Source of the DNA: an uncultured Lachnospiraceae bacterium
GTDB lineage: Bacteria; Bacillota; Clostridia; Lachnospirales; Lachnospiraceae
Reading direction: 5' to 3'
Assembly: GCA_947648875.1 (NCBI GenBank)
Contig: CANSPM010000008.1
Location: 31,361-95,360 of the forward strand
DNA length: 64,000 nucleotides
The notes under the pieces were generated by a model. It was given only the letters and a program-made list of their open reading frames with translations. It ran no database searches and had not been told where the DNA came from. Positions 52,772 through 60,052 of this stretch are shown here, one piece after another. Both the position numbers and the translations under genes were made by a program. Position 1 is the first letter of the stretch, and the number at the start of each line of letters is the position of its first letter.

Positions 52772-53062
52772 ATGACAAGAAACGAATTGATAGCATTACG
52801 CAACAACAAAACAGTACAGGAAAAAATAAGGAGGGCCAGCGACCATATTTTTGAATACCTGGAAAACGAGGGGTTCGCCATTGCGGAAGCAGATTTTCTT
52901 TTCAAGGAATTGGGCCAAACCTTAAATGAGAAGCAAAGGTTTGACCCGCTGAGGAAACTGTCCGACATCAGGGACGCCGGATGCCCTGATGGCTACTCGG
53001 AATTCTTTGAGGAACTGGCGGAACAGTTCAGGACTAAAGCTTCATCATATGCCGAATCGTAG
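52772..53062 (+). CDS. Hypothetical protein, 96 aa, first gene of the rightward operon
   Basis: A 96-residue cytoplasmic protein, all helical, starting MTRNELIALRNNKTV and ending in SSYAES. It has acidic and basic stripes typical of small phage or element regulators but no helix-turn-helix that I can identify. The ATG at 52772 follows AAAGGAGAACG. Its 3' 70 bases overlap the antisense gene at 52993-53244. Confidence 0.65.
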   Translation: MTRNELIALRNNKTVQEKIRRASDHIFEYLENEGFAIAEADFLFKELGQTLNEKQRFDPLRKLSDIRDAGCPDGYSEFFEELAEQFRTKASSYAES

Positions 53063-53244
53063 GCGCAGCAGTACGCAGAGCTTAAGGCCCTGGCAATGGC
53101 GACGTCCGGGTCGCCTGGGTAAGGTTTCACGGCGGTTTCCTTTTTCCATTGCTTAACAGCTTTGGAAGCTATCTCGCTGAATTGCTGCTCGCAGAAAATT
53201 TTGGCAATGTCGCGGGCAACAGATTCAGGATCAATATGTGGCAT
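52993..53244 (-). CDS. Small antisense-overlapping protein A, 83 aa
   Basis: An 83-residue protein on the minus strand, MPHIDPESVARDIAKIFCEQ. It is helical with two Tyr/Ala/Cys-rich segments near the end (SSAYCCAYDSAYDEAL). AAGGAG lies eight bases upstream of the ATG at 53244. It has its own promoter inside the duplicated module. Its end overlaps the preceding plus-strand gene tail to tail by 70 bp, so the two transcripts would form a duplex. Confidence 0.55.
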   Translation of the reverse strand: MPHIDPESVARDIAKIFCEQQFSEIASKAVKQWKKETAVKPYPGDPDVAIARALSSAYCCAYDSAYDEALVLNCSASSSKNSE

Positions 53245-53260
53245 GGTGATCACTCCTTCC

Positions 53261-53300
53261 TATGTACTTGGCCAATACGGCGGCCTGTACATATAGTATA
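53261..53300. repeat. Palindrome-promoter module, copy A
   Basis: A 40-bp block, TATGTACTTGGCCA...GGCCTGTACATATAGTATA, begins with an imperfect palindrome (TGTAC-TT-GGCC against GGCC-T-GTACA) and ends with the reverse complement of a -10 box. It is nearly identical to 53881-53920 (about 30 of 40 positions). Each copy lies 15-20 bp upstream of a minus-strand gene. Confidence 0.7.
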
Positions 53301-53323
53301 GAGCGGGAGGGAATATAGCGCAA
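53295..53323 (-). promoter_or_regulatory. Promoter of the antisense gene at 53244
   Basis: On the minus strand TTGCGC (53323-53318), a 17-bp spacer and TATACT (53300-53295), partly within the repeated block. Confidence 0.6.
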
Positions 53324-53335
53324 GGAGGAATAGAA

Positions 53336-53434
53336 ATGTTAACAGAAAGAAAAACCGCAGGACATTTTCAAAAGCGCTTTCCATGTTCCGGAGCATTCCG
53401 GCAGAAAAGCAGATGTTCGCCCTTGCCTTCGTAA
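53336..53434 (+). pseudogene. Small gene with a broken reading frame
   Basis: AAGGAGGAATAGAA precedes an ATG at 53336, and the frame MLTERKTAGHFQKRF runs to a stop at 53434. If one base is re-read near 53363-53375 (TTTTCAAAA), the reading continues as SKALSMFRSIPAEKQMFALA and on to a stop at 53494-53496, giving a coherent 53-residue protein. This could be a slippery site, a real mutation or a sequencing indel. Confidence 0.45.
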
Positions 53435-53521
53435 ACCGCATGGAGTTCCAGAAGAGTATCAGTGTGGGAGGCATCGTAGGCCAGGAGGGGACGTGACACA
53501 AGGAGAAAGGAGGTAAACAGG

Positions 53522-53725
53522 ATGGGCATAAGAGAACAGCAAAAGATTCTTGAAGAACTGGTTTTAATCAGAAAAGAGCTCCAGGCCATCAGGAAAGACC
53601 TGGAGCCGGAGGAACCTCCTTACGTGACGAGATGGATTAACGGACGTTGCGTCCGGGTTCCCCGGGAAGCTGATCCACAAAGGCGGAATACAGTTTCAGA
53701 TACATCTCGGCAACGTGGGGATTGA
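53522..53725 (+). CDS. Small coiled-coil-like protein, 67 aa
   Basis: A 67-residue protein, MGIREQQKILEELVLIRKEL, with a clear helical heptad pattern over the first 30 residues, then Pro/Arg-rich (WINGRCVRVPREADPQRR). AAAGGAGGTAAACAGG before the ATG is one of the strongest ribosome sites of the region. The last 89 bases overlap the minus-strand gene at 53637-53864. Confidence 0.6.
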   Translation: MGIREQQKILEELVLIRKELQAIRKDLEPEEPPYVTRWINGRCVRVPREADPQRRNTVSDTSRQRGD

Positions 53726-53864
53726 CGATTGCGTAATCGTCAGACACGTTCATGCTTTCAAATTCCGGCACTGGAAAGATAAAGCACATCTCATTGTTTT
53801 CAGCCAATGCCAGAGGCATACAGGCTATAGTGAGATCATGGGCGCGTTTTTCATTATCAATCAT
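53637..53864 (-). CDS. Small antisense-overlapping protein B, 75 aa
   Basis: A 75-residue protein on the minus strand, MIDNEKRAHDLTIACMPLAL. The NEKRAHDL start is common among small genes of Firmicutes elements. GGAGAAAGG lies upstream of the ATG at 53864. The promoter and palindrome module (53881-53943) repeats that of the gene ending at 52993. It overlaps a plus-strand gene tail to tail by 89 bp. Confidence 0.6.
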   Translation of the reverse strand: MIDNEKRAHDLTIACMPLALAENNEMCFIFPVPEFESMNVSDDYAIVNPHVAEMYLKLYSAFVDQLPGEPGRNVR

Positions 53865-53880
53865 AAGCCTTTCTCCTATC

Positions 53881-53920
53881 TATGTACTCGGCCATGGCAG
53901 TGGCCTGTACATACAGTATA
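53881..53920. repeat. Palindrome-promoter module, copy B
   Basis: The second copy of the block at 53261-53300: TATGTACTCGGCCA...GGCCTGTACATACAGTATA. The palindrome halves and the -10 end are conserved. The loop (TGGCAGT) differs from copy A (ATACGGC). Confidence 0.7.
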
Positions 53921-53943
53921 AAGGGGAAGGGGCGGGAAATCAA
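53915..53943 (-). promoter_or_regulatory. Promoter of the antisense gene at 53864
   Basis: On the minus strand TTGATT (53943-53938), a 17-bp spacer and TATACT (53920-53915). Confidence 0.6.
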
Positions 53944-53969
53944 GGGAACAGAAAGGAGGACAAAAAAAC

Positions 53970-54158
53970 ATGGCAGCAGTTAAAAGAGTTGAGGGTTACA
54001 CGGAAGAACAGATCGGCAGCGCGAAGCGGCTTATTGACGTTCTGATGGGAGTACCGGAAGAAAAGCAGCCGCTTTTTACGGCAATCGCTACCGCCTATAT
54101 TGACGGCGTAGAAACCGGGGCGCGGATTACCAGGGAGATGGAAGGGGCGGCAGTATGA
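53970..54158 (+). CDS. Small helical protein, 62 aa
   Basis: A 62-residue protein with an N-terminal helix (EEQIGSAKRLIDVLMGVPEE) and a second one (LFTAIATAYIDGVETGARI). AAGGAGGACAAAA lies upstream of the ATG. Its stop overlaps the next start as ATGA (54155-54158). It resembles the N-terminal part of the protein at 54236 (same order of helices around a V-P-E-E-x-x-P sequence), so the two may share an origin. Confidence 0.6.
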   Translation: MAAVKRVEGYTEEQIGSAKRLIDVLMGVPEEKQPLFTAIATAYIDGVETGARITREMEGAAV

Positions 54159-54232
54159 GGACACCGGGCGGCTTATGCTTTGGCGGGCGGGGCGGCTTCG
54201 GCAGCTATAAACATTACGAGCAAAAGGAGTAG
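54155..54232 (+). CDS. Possible 25-residue Gly-rich peptide
   Basis: The frame opens as ATGA on the previous stop and reads MRTPGGLCFGGRGGFGSYKH. It closes four bases before the next ATG. Its tail (GAGCAAAAGGAG) is also the ribosome site of the next gene, so translation of this frame could couple the two neighbours. No function is known. Confidence 0.35.
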   Translation: MRTPGGLCFGGRGGFGSYKHYEQKE

Positions 54233-54235
54233 CAC

Positions 54236-54700
54236 ATGGAGAAAGAAAGCATTGATATTAAAACGGCGATCCAGATAGCAAAGATCGTTGTTACGGTTCC
54301 AGAGGAACGGATGCCCATCATATGGGACATTTTCAAACAGGCTGGGCTTGATATTGGAGGCATAGACGAGATGGCGGAGTGGAAGTCCCTTACAAAGCAG
54401 GCTTTCCTCATTGATACCGGGAAATTTTTAGAAGGCATCACCGCCGGGAAAGAGCCGGTAAGCGGCGAATACAGAATCGCCGTGAGCGACTTTAACGAGT
54501 ATTGCACCAGGCAGAAATTAAGCCCACGCTGCACTCGGAAGCATTTAGCAGGACTTGAAGCAATCCGGACCATAAAGAGCAACGGAAAAATTGACTATAC
54601 CTGCACCGTTTACGAGGCAGAAAAAAACGCGAGCTCCAGCCGTTACGTTTGTATTTTTTCAGACTGGAAGGAGCGGATCAAGAGAGGTGGTGCGGATTGA
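54236..54700 (+). CDS. Hypothetical protein, 154 aa
   Basis: A 154-residue protein. The N-terminal 40 residues are helical (TAIQIAKIVVTVPEERMPII). The C-terminal half (about 75-150, RIAVSDFNEYCTRQKLSPRC...GLEAIRTIKSNGKIDYTCTVY) looks like a winged helix of the type at the end of element primases. AAGGAG precedes the ATG. The stop overlaps the TTG start of the next gene. Confidence 0.55.
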   Translation: MEKESIDIKTAIQIAKIVVTVPEERMPIIWDIFKQAGLDIGGIDEMAEWKSLTKQAFLIDTGKFLEGITAGKEPVSGEYRIAVSDFNEYCTRQKLSPRCTRKHLAGLEAIRTIKSNGKIDYTCTVYEAEKNASSSRYVCIFSDWKERIKRGGAD

Positions 54701-54852
54701 TTAAACACGTTTTAGCGGACGGGACGGAGCTTAAGAGCATAGAGGGGCGGATCATACCACCAACCGGAAAAACCGCCGCTGTTTATAGATTGATTGCAGA
54801 GCAGATCGCAAGCCGCAGCAAGCCCGCAGAGGAGCAGCAGAGCCGGGCATAG
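54697..54852 (+). CDS. Small protein of element accessory type, 51 aa
   Basis: A 51-residue protein, (M)IKHVLADGTELKSIEGRIIP, with a beta-strand start typical of many Firmicutes phages and conjugative elements. The start is TTG, overlapping the previous stop as TTGA, with AGAGGTGG seven to ten bases upstream. The tail (SRSKPAEEQQSRA) is polar. Role unknown. Confidence 0.7.
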   Translation: MIKHVLADGTELKSIEGRIIPPTGKTAAVYRLIAEQIASRSKPAEEQQSRA

Positions 54853-54881
54853 ATACCAAAATAGACCAGGAGGGATAACAA

Positions 54882-56624
54882 GTGAAATACCAGGACTTAA
54901 AAGCAGGCATAAGAAGCCACCTGGAGGACGCCGCCGAAGATTTTTTTATGGTTGGTTACTTTCTTCGGCAGATCAGCGAAAACGCCCTTTTCACGGAGGA
55001 CGGCTATAAAAGCATATGGGAATTTGCAAAAGGCGAGTACGGCTTAAGCACTTCCAGCGCTTCACGTTTCATGGCCATTAACGCCCGCTTTTCCATTGAC
55101 GGCGGGGAGCATATGGCGGAGAAGTACATCGGGATGGGCGTAAGCAAGCTGCAGGAAATGTTAGGCTTGCCGGACGAGGAACTCGAAAAGGTAACGCAGG
55201 AAACAACGGTCCGGGAGATACGCGCCATGAAGAAAAAGCAGGAGGCGCCGCGTTCCTTCTACGGCTTTCCGAAAACAGAGCGCCCGGAAGGTTCCTTGCT
55301 TACCACACCAGGATGCGGCGACGGGAAATACGATTGCTTTAATTGCGCCCGCCCATGCGGCATACGGCAGGAGGAACGGCACTGCAGGACAGCAACCTGC
55401 GGGAACCCATTCCCTTGTACGCAGATGGGCGAAGAAAAGCGGCTGGACATTGAGGCCGGGCTTTTCAGCGAAAAGTGCCAGCACCTGCATCCGGAGCTTG
55501 CACCAATACGGGGAGGCGATAAGGAGCCGGACCCCTGCTGCCTTACTTGCGAACATAAAACTTGCTTTTCCCGTTGCGACGTCGCAAAGAAACGCGACGA
55601 GGACGAGCGCAAGAAAGAGCAGGCGGAGCTGCAGAAGCAGCAAAAGGAAGCTGAGGCAAAAAAGCCGGAACCTTCCGAACACGATATAAAAGCCTTTTAC
55701 GATTGGATCGGAATTAAGACCACGGACACCATAAGCGCCGACGACTTAAAAGCGAGATACAGAAACGCGGGCGGGGGCGGATCGAATGGCCTTAAGAACT
55801 ACCATGGAAGCGCCAGGGGAGTCCGGCTTAATTATAAGCAAGAAATCACCTGGGCGCAGCTTGCGAAAAGATTTAAAGAGATCCAGGAGGCGGAGAAAAA
55901 GAAAGCCGATTTTGTAGAGCGATCCAACGGGGCGCAGAAAAACGTCCGGGACCTTATTAAGCAGCAGGAGGAAAAGCGGCAGCAGGAAGCTGAGGAAAAG
56001 AAAGCAGCCCAAAAGCTGAAGGAGGACGGCCGGCTTTTAAAGTTCTATAAAGATATTTATCCCAGCACCCGGCAGATCATAGCGCAGCGGGACAAGGCAG
56101 CCATAACGAAGGAATTTAAAACCTTATACGGCAGCACTTACGAAAGCGGACAGGGCTGGACTTGTTACCCGGATAAGATCGTATTCAGAGATAAGCCGGA
56201 AGCGGAGCAGATACAGATCACCTGGGGACACTTCACAACGAAGCTGGTGGACCTTTTAGACCGCTTCCCGGAAACAGAAAGATCAATTCTTTCTGGGGAC
56301 AATACCAGGCAGAAGGAGCCGGACATCATAGATGCGGACTTTCGGGAAGTTGAGGACGAACCGAGGGACGACCCGGCGCAGGAAGCAGCGGCAGCCAGGG
56401 ACGAGCTGCAGGAGGAACCCATCACCCAGGAGCAGGATCCAGAACCGGATCCGGAGGAATACGGCCGGCTTGACGTTGATTTACTTCTGGACAAGTACCG
56501 CCGGGACCTTAAGGCATACCACGAAGCAGACTGCCCGCCGAACATGATTAAGACGCAGCGGATCCTGGTAGACGCTTTAGCCCTTTTACTTGAACAGATC
56601 GACCAGGGAGGTGCGGAGGATTGA
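54882..56624 (+). CDS. Large accessory protein with DUF3102-like N-terminus and Cys-rich centre
   Basis: A 580-residue protein. Residues 1-95 (GIRSHLEDAAEDFFMVGYFLRQI, SASRFMAINARFS) resemble the DUF3102/ParB-associated region found on clostridial elements. Residues about 145-240 carry at least twelve Cys and several His (GKYDCFNCARPCGIRQEERH, CCLTCEHKTCFSRCDV), enough for several zinc sites. Long charged helices fill the rest. It probably acts in element replication or gene control. The stop overlaps the next TTG start. Confidence 0.65.
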   Translation: MKYQDLKAGIRSHLEDAAEDFFMVGYFLRQISENALFTEDGYKSIWEFAKGEYGLSTSSASRFMAINARFSIDGGEHMAEKYIGMGVSKLQEMLGLPDEELEKVTQETTVREIRAMKKKQEAPRSFYGFPKTERPEGSLLTTPGCGDGKYDCFNCARPCGIRQEERHCRTATCGNPFPCTQMGEEKRLDIEAGLFSEKCQHLHPELAPIRGGDKEPDPCCLTCEHKTCFSRCDVAKKRDEDERKKEQAELQKQQKEAEAKKPEPSEHDIKAFYDWIGIKTTDTISADDLKARYRNAGGGGSNGLKNYHGSARGVRLNYKQEITWAQLAKRFKEIQEAEKKKADFVERSNGAQKNVRDLIKQQEEKRQQEAEEKKAAQKLKEDGRLLKFYKDIYPSTRQIIAQRDKAAITKEFKTLYGSTYESGQGWTCYPDKIVFRDKPEAEQIQITWGHFTTKLVDLLDRFPETERSILSGDNTRQKEPDIIDADFREVEDEPRDDPAQEAAAARDELQEEPITQEQDPEPDPEEYGRLDVDLLLDKYRRDLKAYHEADCPPNMIKTQRILVDALALLLEQIDQGGAED

Positions 56625-57247
56625 CGATACGAGAGCGCAGGAGGCGACGAAGGCGGCAGCGGCTTATAAAAAGGCTTACAGCCGCCGGGCTTATTCTTTC
56701 AGCAGTTGGAGGCGTTACGCTTGCCATTATCGCCGCCACGAGCCACCAGGAAGCCGCAGAGCCGCCTTTTACACACACGGTCGAGGAAATCCCCACCACA
56801 AGCCCGAAAGCCACGACAGAGCCTACCACAGAGCCACAGAGTGGGCGAGATTTGGGGTGGAGCGCAAGCGAGGAATACATGGCGGCGCAGATGGCAATGG
56901 CAGAGGCGGAGGGCGAGGACACTGAAGGAAAAGCCCTTGTTATTCTGGTTATTTACAACCGGACAAGATCCGGAAAATTCCCGGACACCGTAAAGGGCGT
57001 CATTTCCCAGCGTAACGCCTTTACTTCCTACAGTAACGGAAGATACGACCGGGTGGAGCCAGACATAGACTGCTGGGCAGCCCTTGACTTGATACAGGAA
57101 ACGGGCTGGGATGAGAGCCAGGGTGCGCTGTACTTTGAGCGTACACCAGAGGACGGGGAAAGCACCTGGCACAGCCGGAACCTTGAACGGCTTTTCATAC
57201 ACGGGAATCATACTTTTTATACAGAGAAGGAGGCGAAAGACCCTTGA
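56621..57247 (+). CDS. Membrane-anchored cell-wall hydrolase (SleB-like, Hydrolase_2)
   Basis: A 208-residue protein. A very basic cytoplasmic start (RERRRRRRRQRLIKR) is followed by a membrane helix (about 19-40), a Thr/Pro/Glu linker (about 45-75) and a Hydrolase_2 domain (about 80-205). In that domain AMAEAEGEDTEGKALVILVI supplies the catalytic Glu and YNRTRSGKFPDTVKGVI is conserved. The family cuts peptidoglycan. On mobile elements such enzymes assist transfer or lysis. The start is TTG at 56621, with GGAGGTGCGGAGGA upstream, overlapping the previous stop. Confidence 0.85.
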   Translation: MTIRERRRRRRRQRLIKRLTAAGLILSAVGGVTLAIIAATSHQEAAEPPFTHTVEEIPTTSPKATTEPTTEPQSGRDLGWSASEEYMAAQMAMAEAEGEDTEGKALVILVIYNRTRSGKFPDTVKGVISQRNAFTSYSNGRYDRVEPDIDCWAALDLIQETGWDESQGALYFERTPEDGESTWHSRNLERLFIHGNHTFYTEKEAKDP

Positions 57248-57621
57248 AGATGGCAATGAAGGACGGGCAGATCCTTATAAAAGATGCCGATAACACACAA
57301 TTCACGATTATTAAAAGTTGGAGCAAGATGAAGTGGAGCAGGGCGGAGCGGATGTTTTACGGACCGGCGGAAATTGAGCTTTTAAACAAGCTGGCCGGAA
57401 TAGTACGGCTTCCCGGACCCATTGAAGCGGAGCGGCAGAGGTTGAACCAGATCGCCCAGGCAGTAGACTCAGAACGGATGAAAACAGACCCGGAGCCGCT
57501 TTATAAGTACCCGGTCAAGTTTCCGCTTTTCAAACACCAGACCAGGGCGGCAAACATGGCGCTTATTACCTTCGGTTTAGTTCCGCCGCCGGGGAAGGAG
57601 GCGGAACATGGAAGCACTTAA
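57244..57621 (+). CDS. N-terminal half of a split SNF2-type helicase
   Basis: A 125-residue protein, starting TTG at 57244 on the previous stop. Residues 1-85 (DGQILIKDADNTQFTIIKSW, MKWSRAERMFYGP) form a small lead domain. Residues 90-113 (YKYPVKFPLFKHQTRAANMA) hold the F-x-H-Q motif that normally lies 20-30 residues before Walker A in SNF2 helicases. The frame stops at GKEAEHGST just where Walker A should begin. Walker A and the rest of the helicase are found 2.8 kb downstream (60416-61780), so this is one half of a divided enzyme. Confidence 0.75.
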   Translation: MKMAMKDGQILIKDADNTQFTIIKSWSKMKWSRAERMFYGPAEIELLNKLAGIVRLPGPIEAERQRLNQIAQAVDSERMKTDPEPLYKYPVKFPLFKHQTRAANMALITFGLVPPPGKEAEHGST

Positions 57622-58235
57622 CCAGAAAGAGCGCAAATTTGCAGAGGAACACCACGCTCTTATATACGCTTTCCTTCGATACTACCACCTGCCGGAAGCG
57701 GAATACTACGACCTTCTGGCTATAGCCTACCTTCGGGCGGTAAAAGAATATAACAGCAAGCCGGAGCTTCGGGGAAAATACGAGTTTTCAACGATTGCTT
57801 TTCAGAAGATGCGGGATGCCAAAATAAAGAAATACCACGCCGACCGGGTACGGGATGCCTACATAGCTTTCAGTTTAAACGACTTGAACGCAGAGGGCAA
57901 CGAGTACGTGGCACAGCTTCCGGATCCGCACGACAGACTCCGGGAAGCCCAGGAGTCTGTCGTGCGTAGAGGAACTACTGAAGGAAATTATGCCAGCACT
58001 TACCGAGCGGCAACGGAGCCACCTTGTAAAACTTTTGGAGGGGAAAGACCACCGGGAGATCACAAGAGAGGATCATGTAGCCGTTACGGAATTTTGGAAA
58101 GATAGAAAAGCCATAAGGGCGGCGACGACCGCAGCAATAAGGAGGGAATCTTGCGGGGGGGGGGTATTTGATACATGGACAGGCGGGCTGTTATTGAACG
58201 ATTGGAGGACTTGCGGGACCATTGCCAGAGCATGA
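57608..58235 (+). pseudogene. Sigma-70-like factor with a frame break
   Basis: Starting at 57608 with GAAGGAGG upstream, the frame codes for a sigma-70 region 2-like domain (EYYDLLAIAYLRAVKEYNSK, STIAFQKMRDAKIKKYH). It runs on to 58105 in a meaningless tail. The expected region 4 (MPALTERQRSHLVKLLEGKD, HREITRE) lies in the next frame. A +1 shift after 57955, at CAG GAG T|CTG, joins the two as AQE-LSCVEELLKEI, after which the frame stays open to 58235. Programmed frameshift, decay or a sequence error are all possible. Confidence 0.6.
58155..58164 (+). repeat. Homopolymer tract of 10 G
   Basis: GC-G10-TATTTG, ten bases before the ATG of the next gene and inside the shifted sigma frame. It sits where a ribosome site would normally be, and length changes would alter both. 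Confidence 0.85.
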
Positions 58236-58729
58236 TCGACAAGGACGACCCAGCAAGCATCTGGTGGGGCGATACGGAAGCCCTTACCGAAGCTATTAAG
58301 GCTTTAAGCCTTGATATAAATAAAAACCAAAAAGGAGAAACAGACATGACGAGCGAAGTGAAAGTAACTATTGTAGCACACGACGGAACCACGAAGGAAA
58401 TTACCGGAGATACGGCTATTTGTTTCACAGTATCCAAGGCGGCGGAGTATTTGAACGGAAAAGCCCAGATGATAGACGCAAACGAGGCTTTTGTAGGGAA
58501 CGACTTACCGGATCCGCTTTTTGCCGTAACGATTGGAAGCCTGGTCGGTTCCTTAATTGAGGTACGGCAGAAAGAAAGCCCCATGGCGGCAGCCTTTACC
58601 CTTCACGAAGTAAGCCGGATATTGGAAGCGAAAAGCAAGTCGCTGGTAAGCGGAGCTGCGGATCGGCAGAAGGAAGCGGAGCTGGGGAAAGCCATAGAGG
58701 AATTTTTAAAAGCCGTACTTTCCAGATAG
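58175..58729 (+). CDS. Hypothetical protein, 184 aa, apparent fusion
   Basis: A 184-residue protein with two parts. Residues 1-57 (MDRRAVIERLEDLRDHCQSM, IWWGDTEALTEAIKAL) look like a small stand-alone element protein. Residues 58-184 (MTSEVKVTIVAHDGTTKEIT onwards) are a separate domain with their own ribosome site AAAGGAGAAACAGAC and ATG at 58346. The second part could be translated alone. The upstream start is next to the G10 tract. Confidence 0.55.
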   Translation: MDRRAVIERLEDLRDHCQSMIDKDDPASIWWGDTEALTEAIKALSLDINKNQKGETDMTSEVKVTIVAHDGTTKEITGDTAICFTVSKAAEYLNGKAQMIDANEAFVGNDLPDPLFAVTIGSLVGSLIEVRQKESPMAAAFTLHEVSRILEAKSKSLVSGAADRQKEAELGKAIEEFLKAVLSR

Positions 58730-58741
58730 GAGGAAAGATTT

Positions 58742-59932
58742 TTGTATACCGTAAACGACTTTTTCTGCGGTTGCGGAGGTTTGGGGCTGGGCTTGCAAAA
58801 GGCAGGCTTTAAAATTTTAAAAGCCTGGGACTTTGACAAATACGCAGTACAGACTTACAGGGAGAACATAGGCGACCACGTCGAGCAGGCAGACATAAAG
58901 GAGCTTCACATAGAGGACGTGCCGAAAGCGACCGCCTGGGCGTTTGGCTTCCCTTGCCAGGACTTAAGCGTCGCTGGGAAGCAGGCAGGCATAAAGCTGG
59001 AGTGTACGGACTGCGGCGAGGTTTGGGAGGTAGACTATAAGCATTATACCGGAGAGAACGCCTGCCCAAAGTGCGGCGGGAGCAATTACCGGGCAGCCAC
59101 CAGAAGCGGGATGTTTTTTGAAATTATGAGGCTACTACAGGAAGCGGCTAAGAGGGAGCCGGACAAGCTGCCGAAGATATTGATCGCCGAAAACGTAAAG
59201 GCACTCGGCCCATATTTGCCAGTATTGGCGGCGGAGTACGGAAGGGCGGGCTATAAGAGCTATTACCAGCTTTTCAACAGCAAGTGGTGGGGCGTTCCGC
59301 AGAACCGGGAGCGATACATAGTGATCGGCATCCGGGACACCCTGGAAGGGGCTTATATATACCCGACCGAACAGCACGAGTGGATCCCGAAGCTATCAAG
59401 CGTTTTAGAGAAGGACGTGCCGGAAAGTTTCTACATTGAGGACAAAAAGGCACAGAAGATTATAGACCAGGCACTGCAGAAGCTGGCGAGAATGGGCAAC
59501 GTACACGCCACCATAACGCCGGACCGGGAAGTCAAGCGGCAGAACGGCAGGAGGGCAAAAGAGGACGAGGAAGAAATGTTTACCTTGACCGCCCAGGACT
59601 TGCACGGAGTGATCCAGCGGCAGAGGAAAGAGCTTGTACCGCCGGGCGACACTTGCGCCAGCGCCCTCATACATTCCAGGGGATTAGAAACCAGACAGGA
59701 CGGGATCAGCCACTGCATAAAGGGCGGAGGCGGCGGAAGCGGGGCAAATTTCCTCGTTGAGAAAGTACCGCCGCCCATTACGGAGGTATGCGTAAACGAT
59801 AGAGGCTTTACAGAAAAGGAGCCGCAAGTAAGCAACGTAGCCCCGACGCTTCGGGCGGAGAACCACGGGAACCACCCGAAAGTGATTGAGGAACGCAGTA
59901 CCCCCCCCCCCAAGAGCTTGAAAGAGCAATAG
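58742..59932 (+). CDS. C5-cytosine DNA methyltransferase, N-terminal part with zinc-ribbon insert
   Basis: A DNA (cytosine-5) methyltransferase. Motif I FFCGCGGLGLGLQKAG, motif IV GFPCQDLSVAGKQ (catalytic Cys), motif VI IAENVKALG and motif VIII QNRERYIVIG are intact in the first 200 residues. An insert between motifs IV and VI holds C-TDCG...CPKCGG, a zinc ribbon that is rare at this place. The TTG start follows GGAGGAAAG. The frame ends after the C11 tract at 59901 with SLKEQ. Target-recognition and motifs IX and X lie in other frames downstream. Confidence 0.85.
   Translation: MYTVNDFFCGCGGLGLGLQKAGFKILKAWDFDKYAVQTYRENIGDHVEQADIKELHIEDVPKATAWAFGFPCQDLSVAGKQAGIKLECTDCGEVWEVDYKHYTGENACPKCGGSNYRAATRSGMFFEIMRLLQEAAKREPDKLPKILIAENVKALGPYLPVLAAEYGRAGYKSYYQLFNSKWWGVPQNRERYIVIGIRDTLEGAYIYPTEQHEWIPKLSSVLEKDVPESFYIEDKKAQKIIDQALQKLARMGNVHATITPDREVKRQNGRRAKEDEEEMFTLTAQDLHGVIQRQRKELVPPGDTCASALIHSRGLETRQDGISHCIKGGGGGSGANFLVEKVPPPITEVCVNDRGFTEKEPQVSNVAPTLRAENHGNHPKVIEERSTPPPKSLKEQ
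59901..59911 (+). repeat. Homopolymer tract of 11 C
   Basis: GCAGTA-C11-AAGAGC lies in the coding frame of the methyltransferase. With 9 or 12 C the frame would continue as QELERAIEDGVVKAQ for about 50 more residues; with 11 it stops at TAG (59930-59932). Confidence 0.9.
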
Positions 59933-60052
59933 AGGACGGCGTAGTCAAGGCACAGAGGAACGGCATGGGGACCTTTATAGGAATTTCCCCGACGCTTCTA
60001 TCCACGGACTACAAAGGACCGCCAGCAGTAATTGAAAAGAGGGAGGGCAGAG

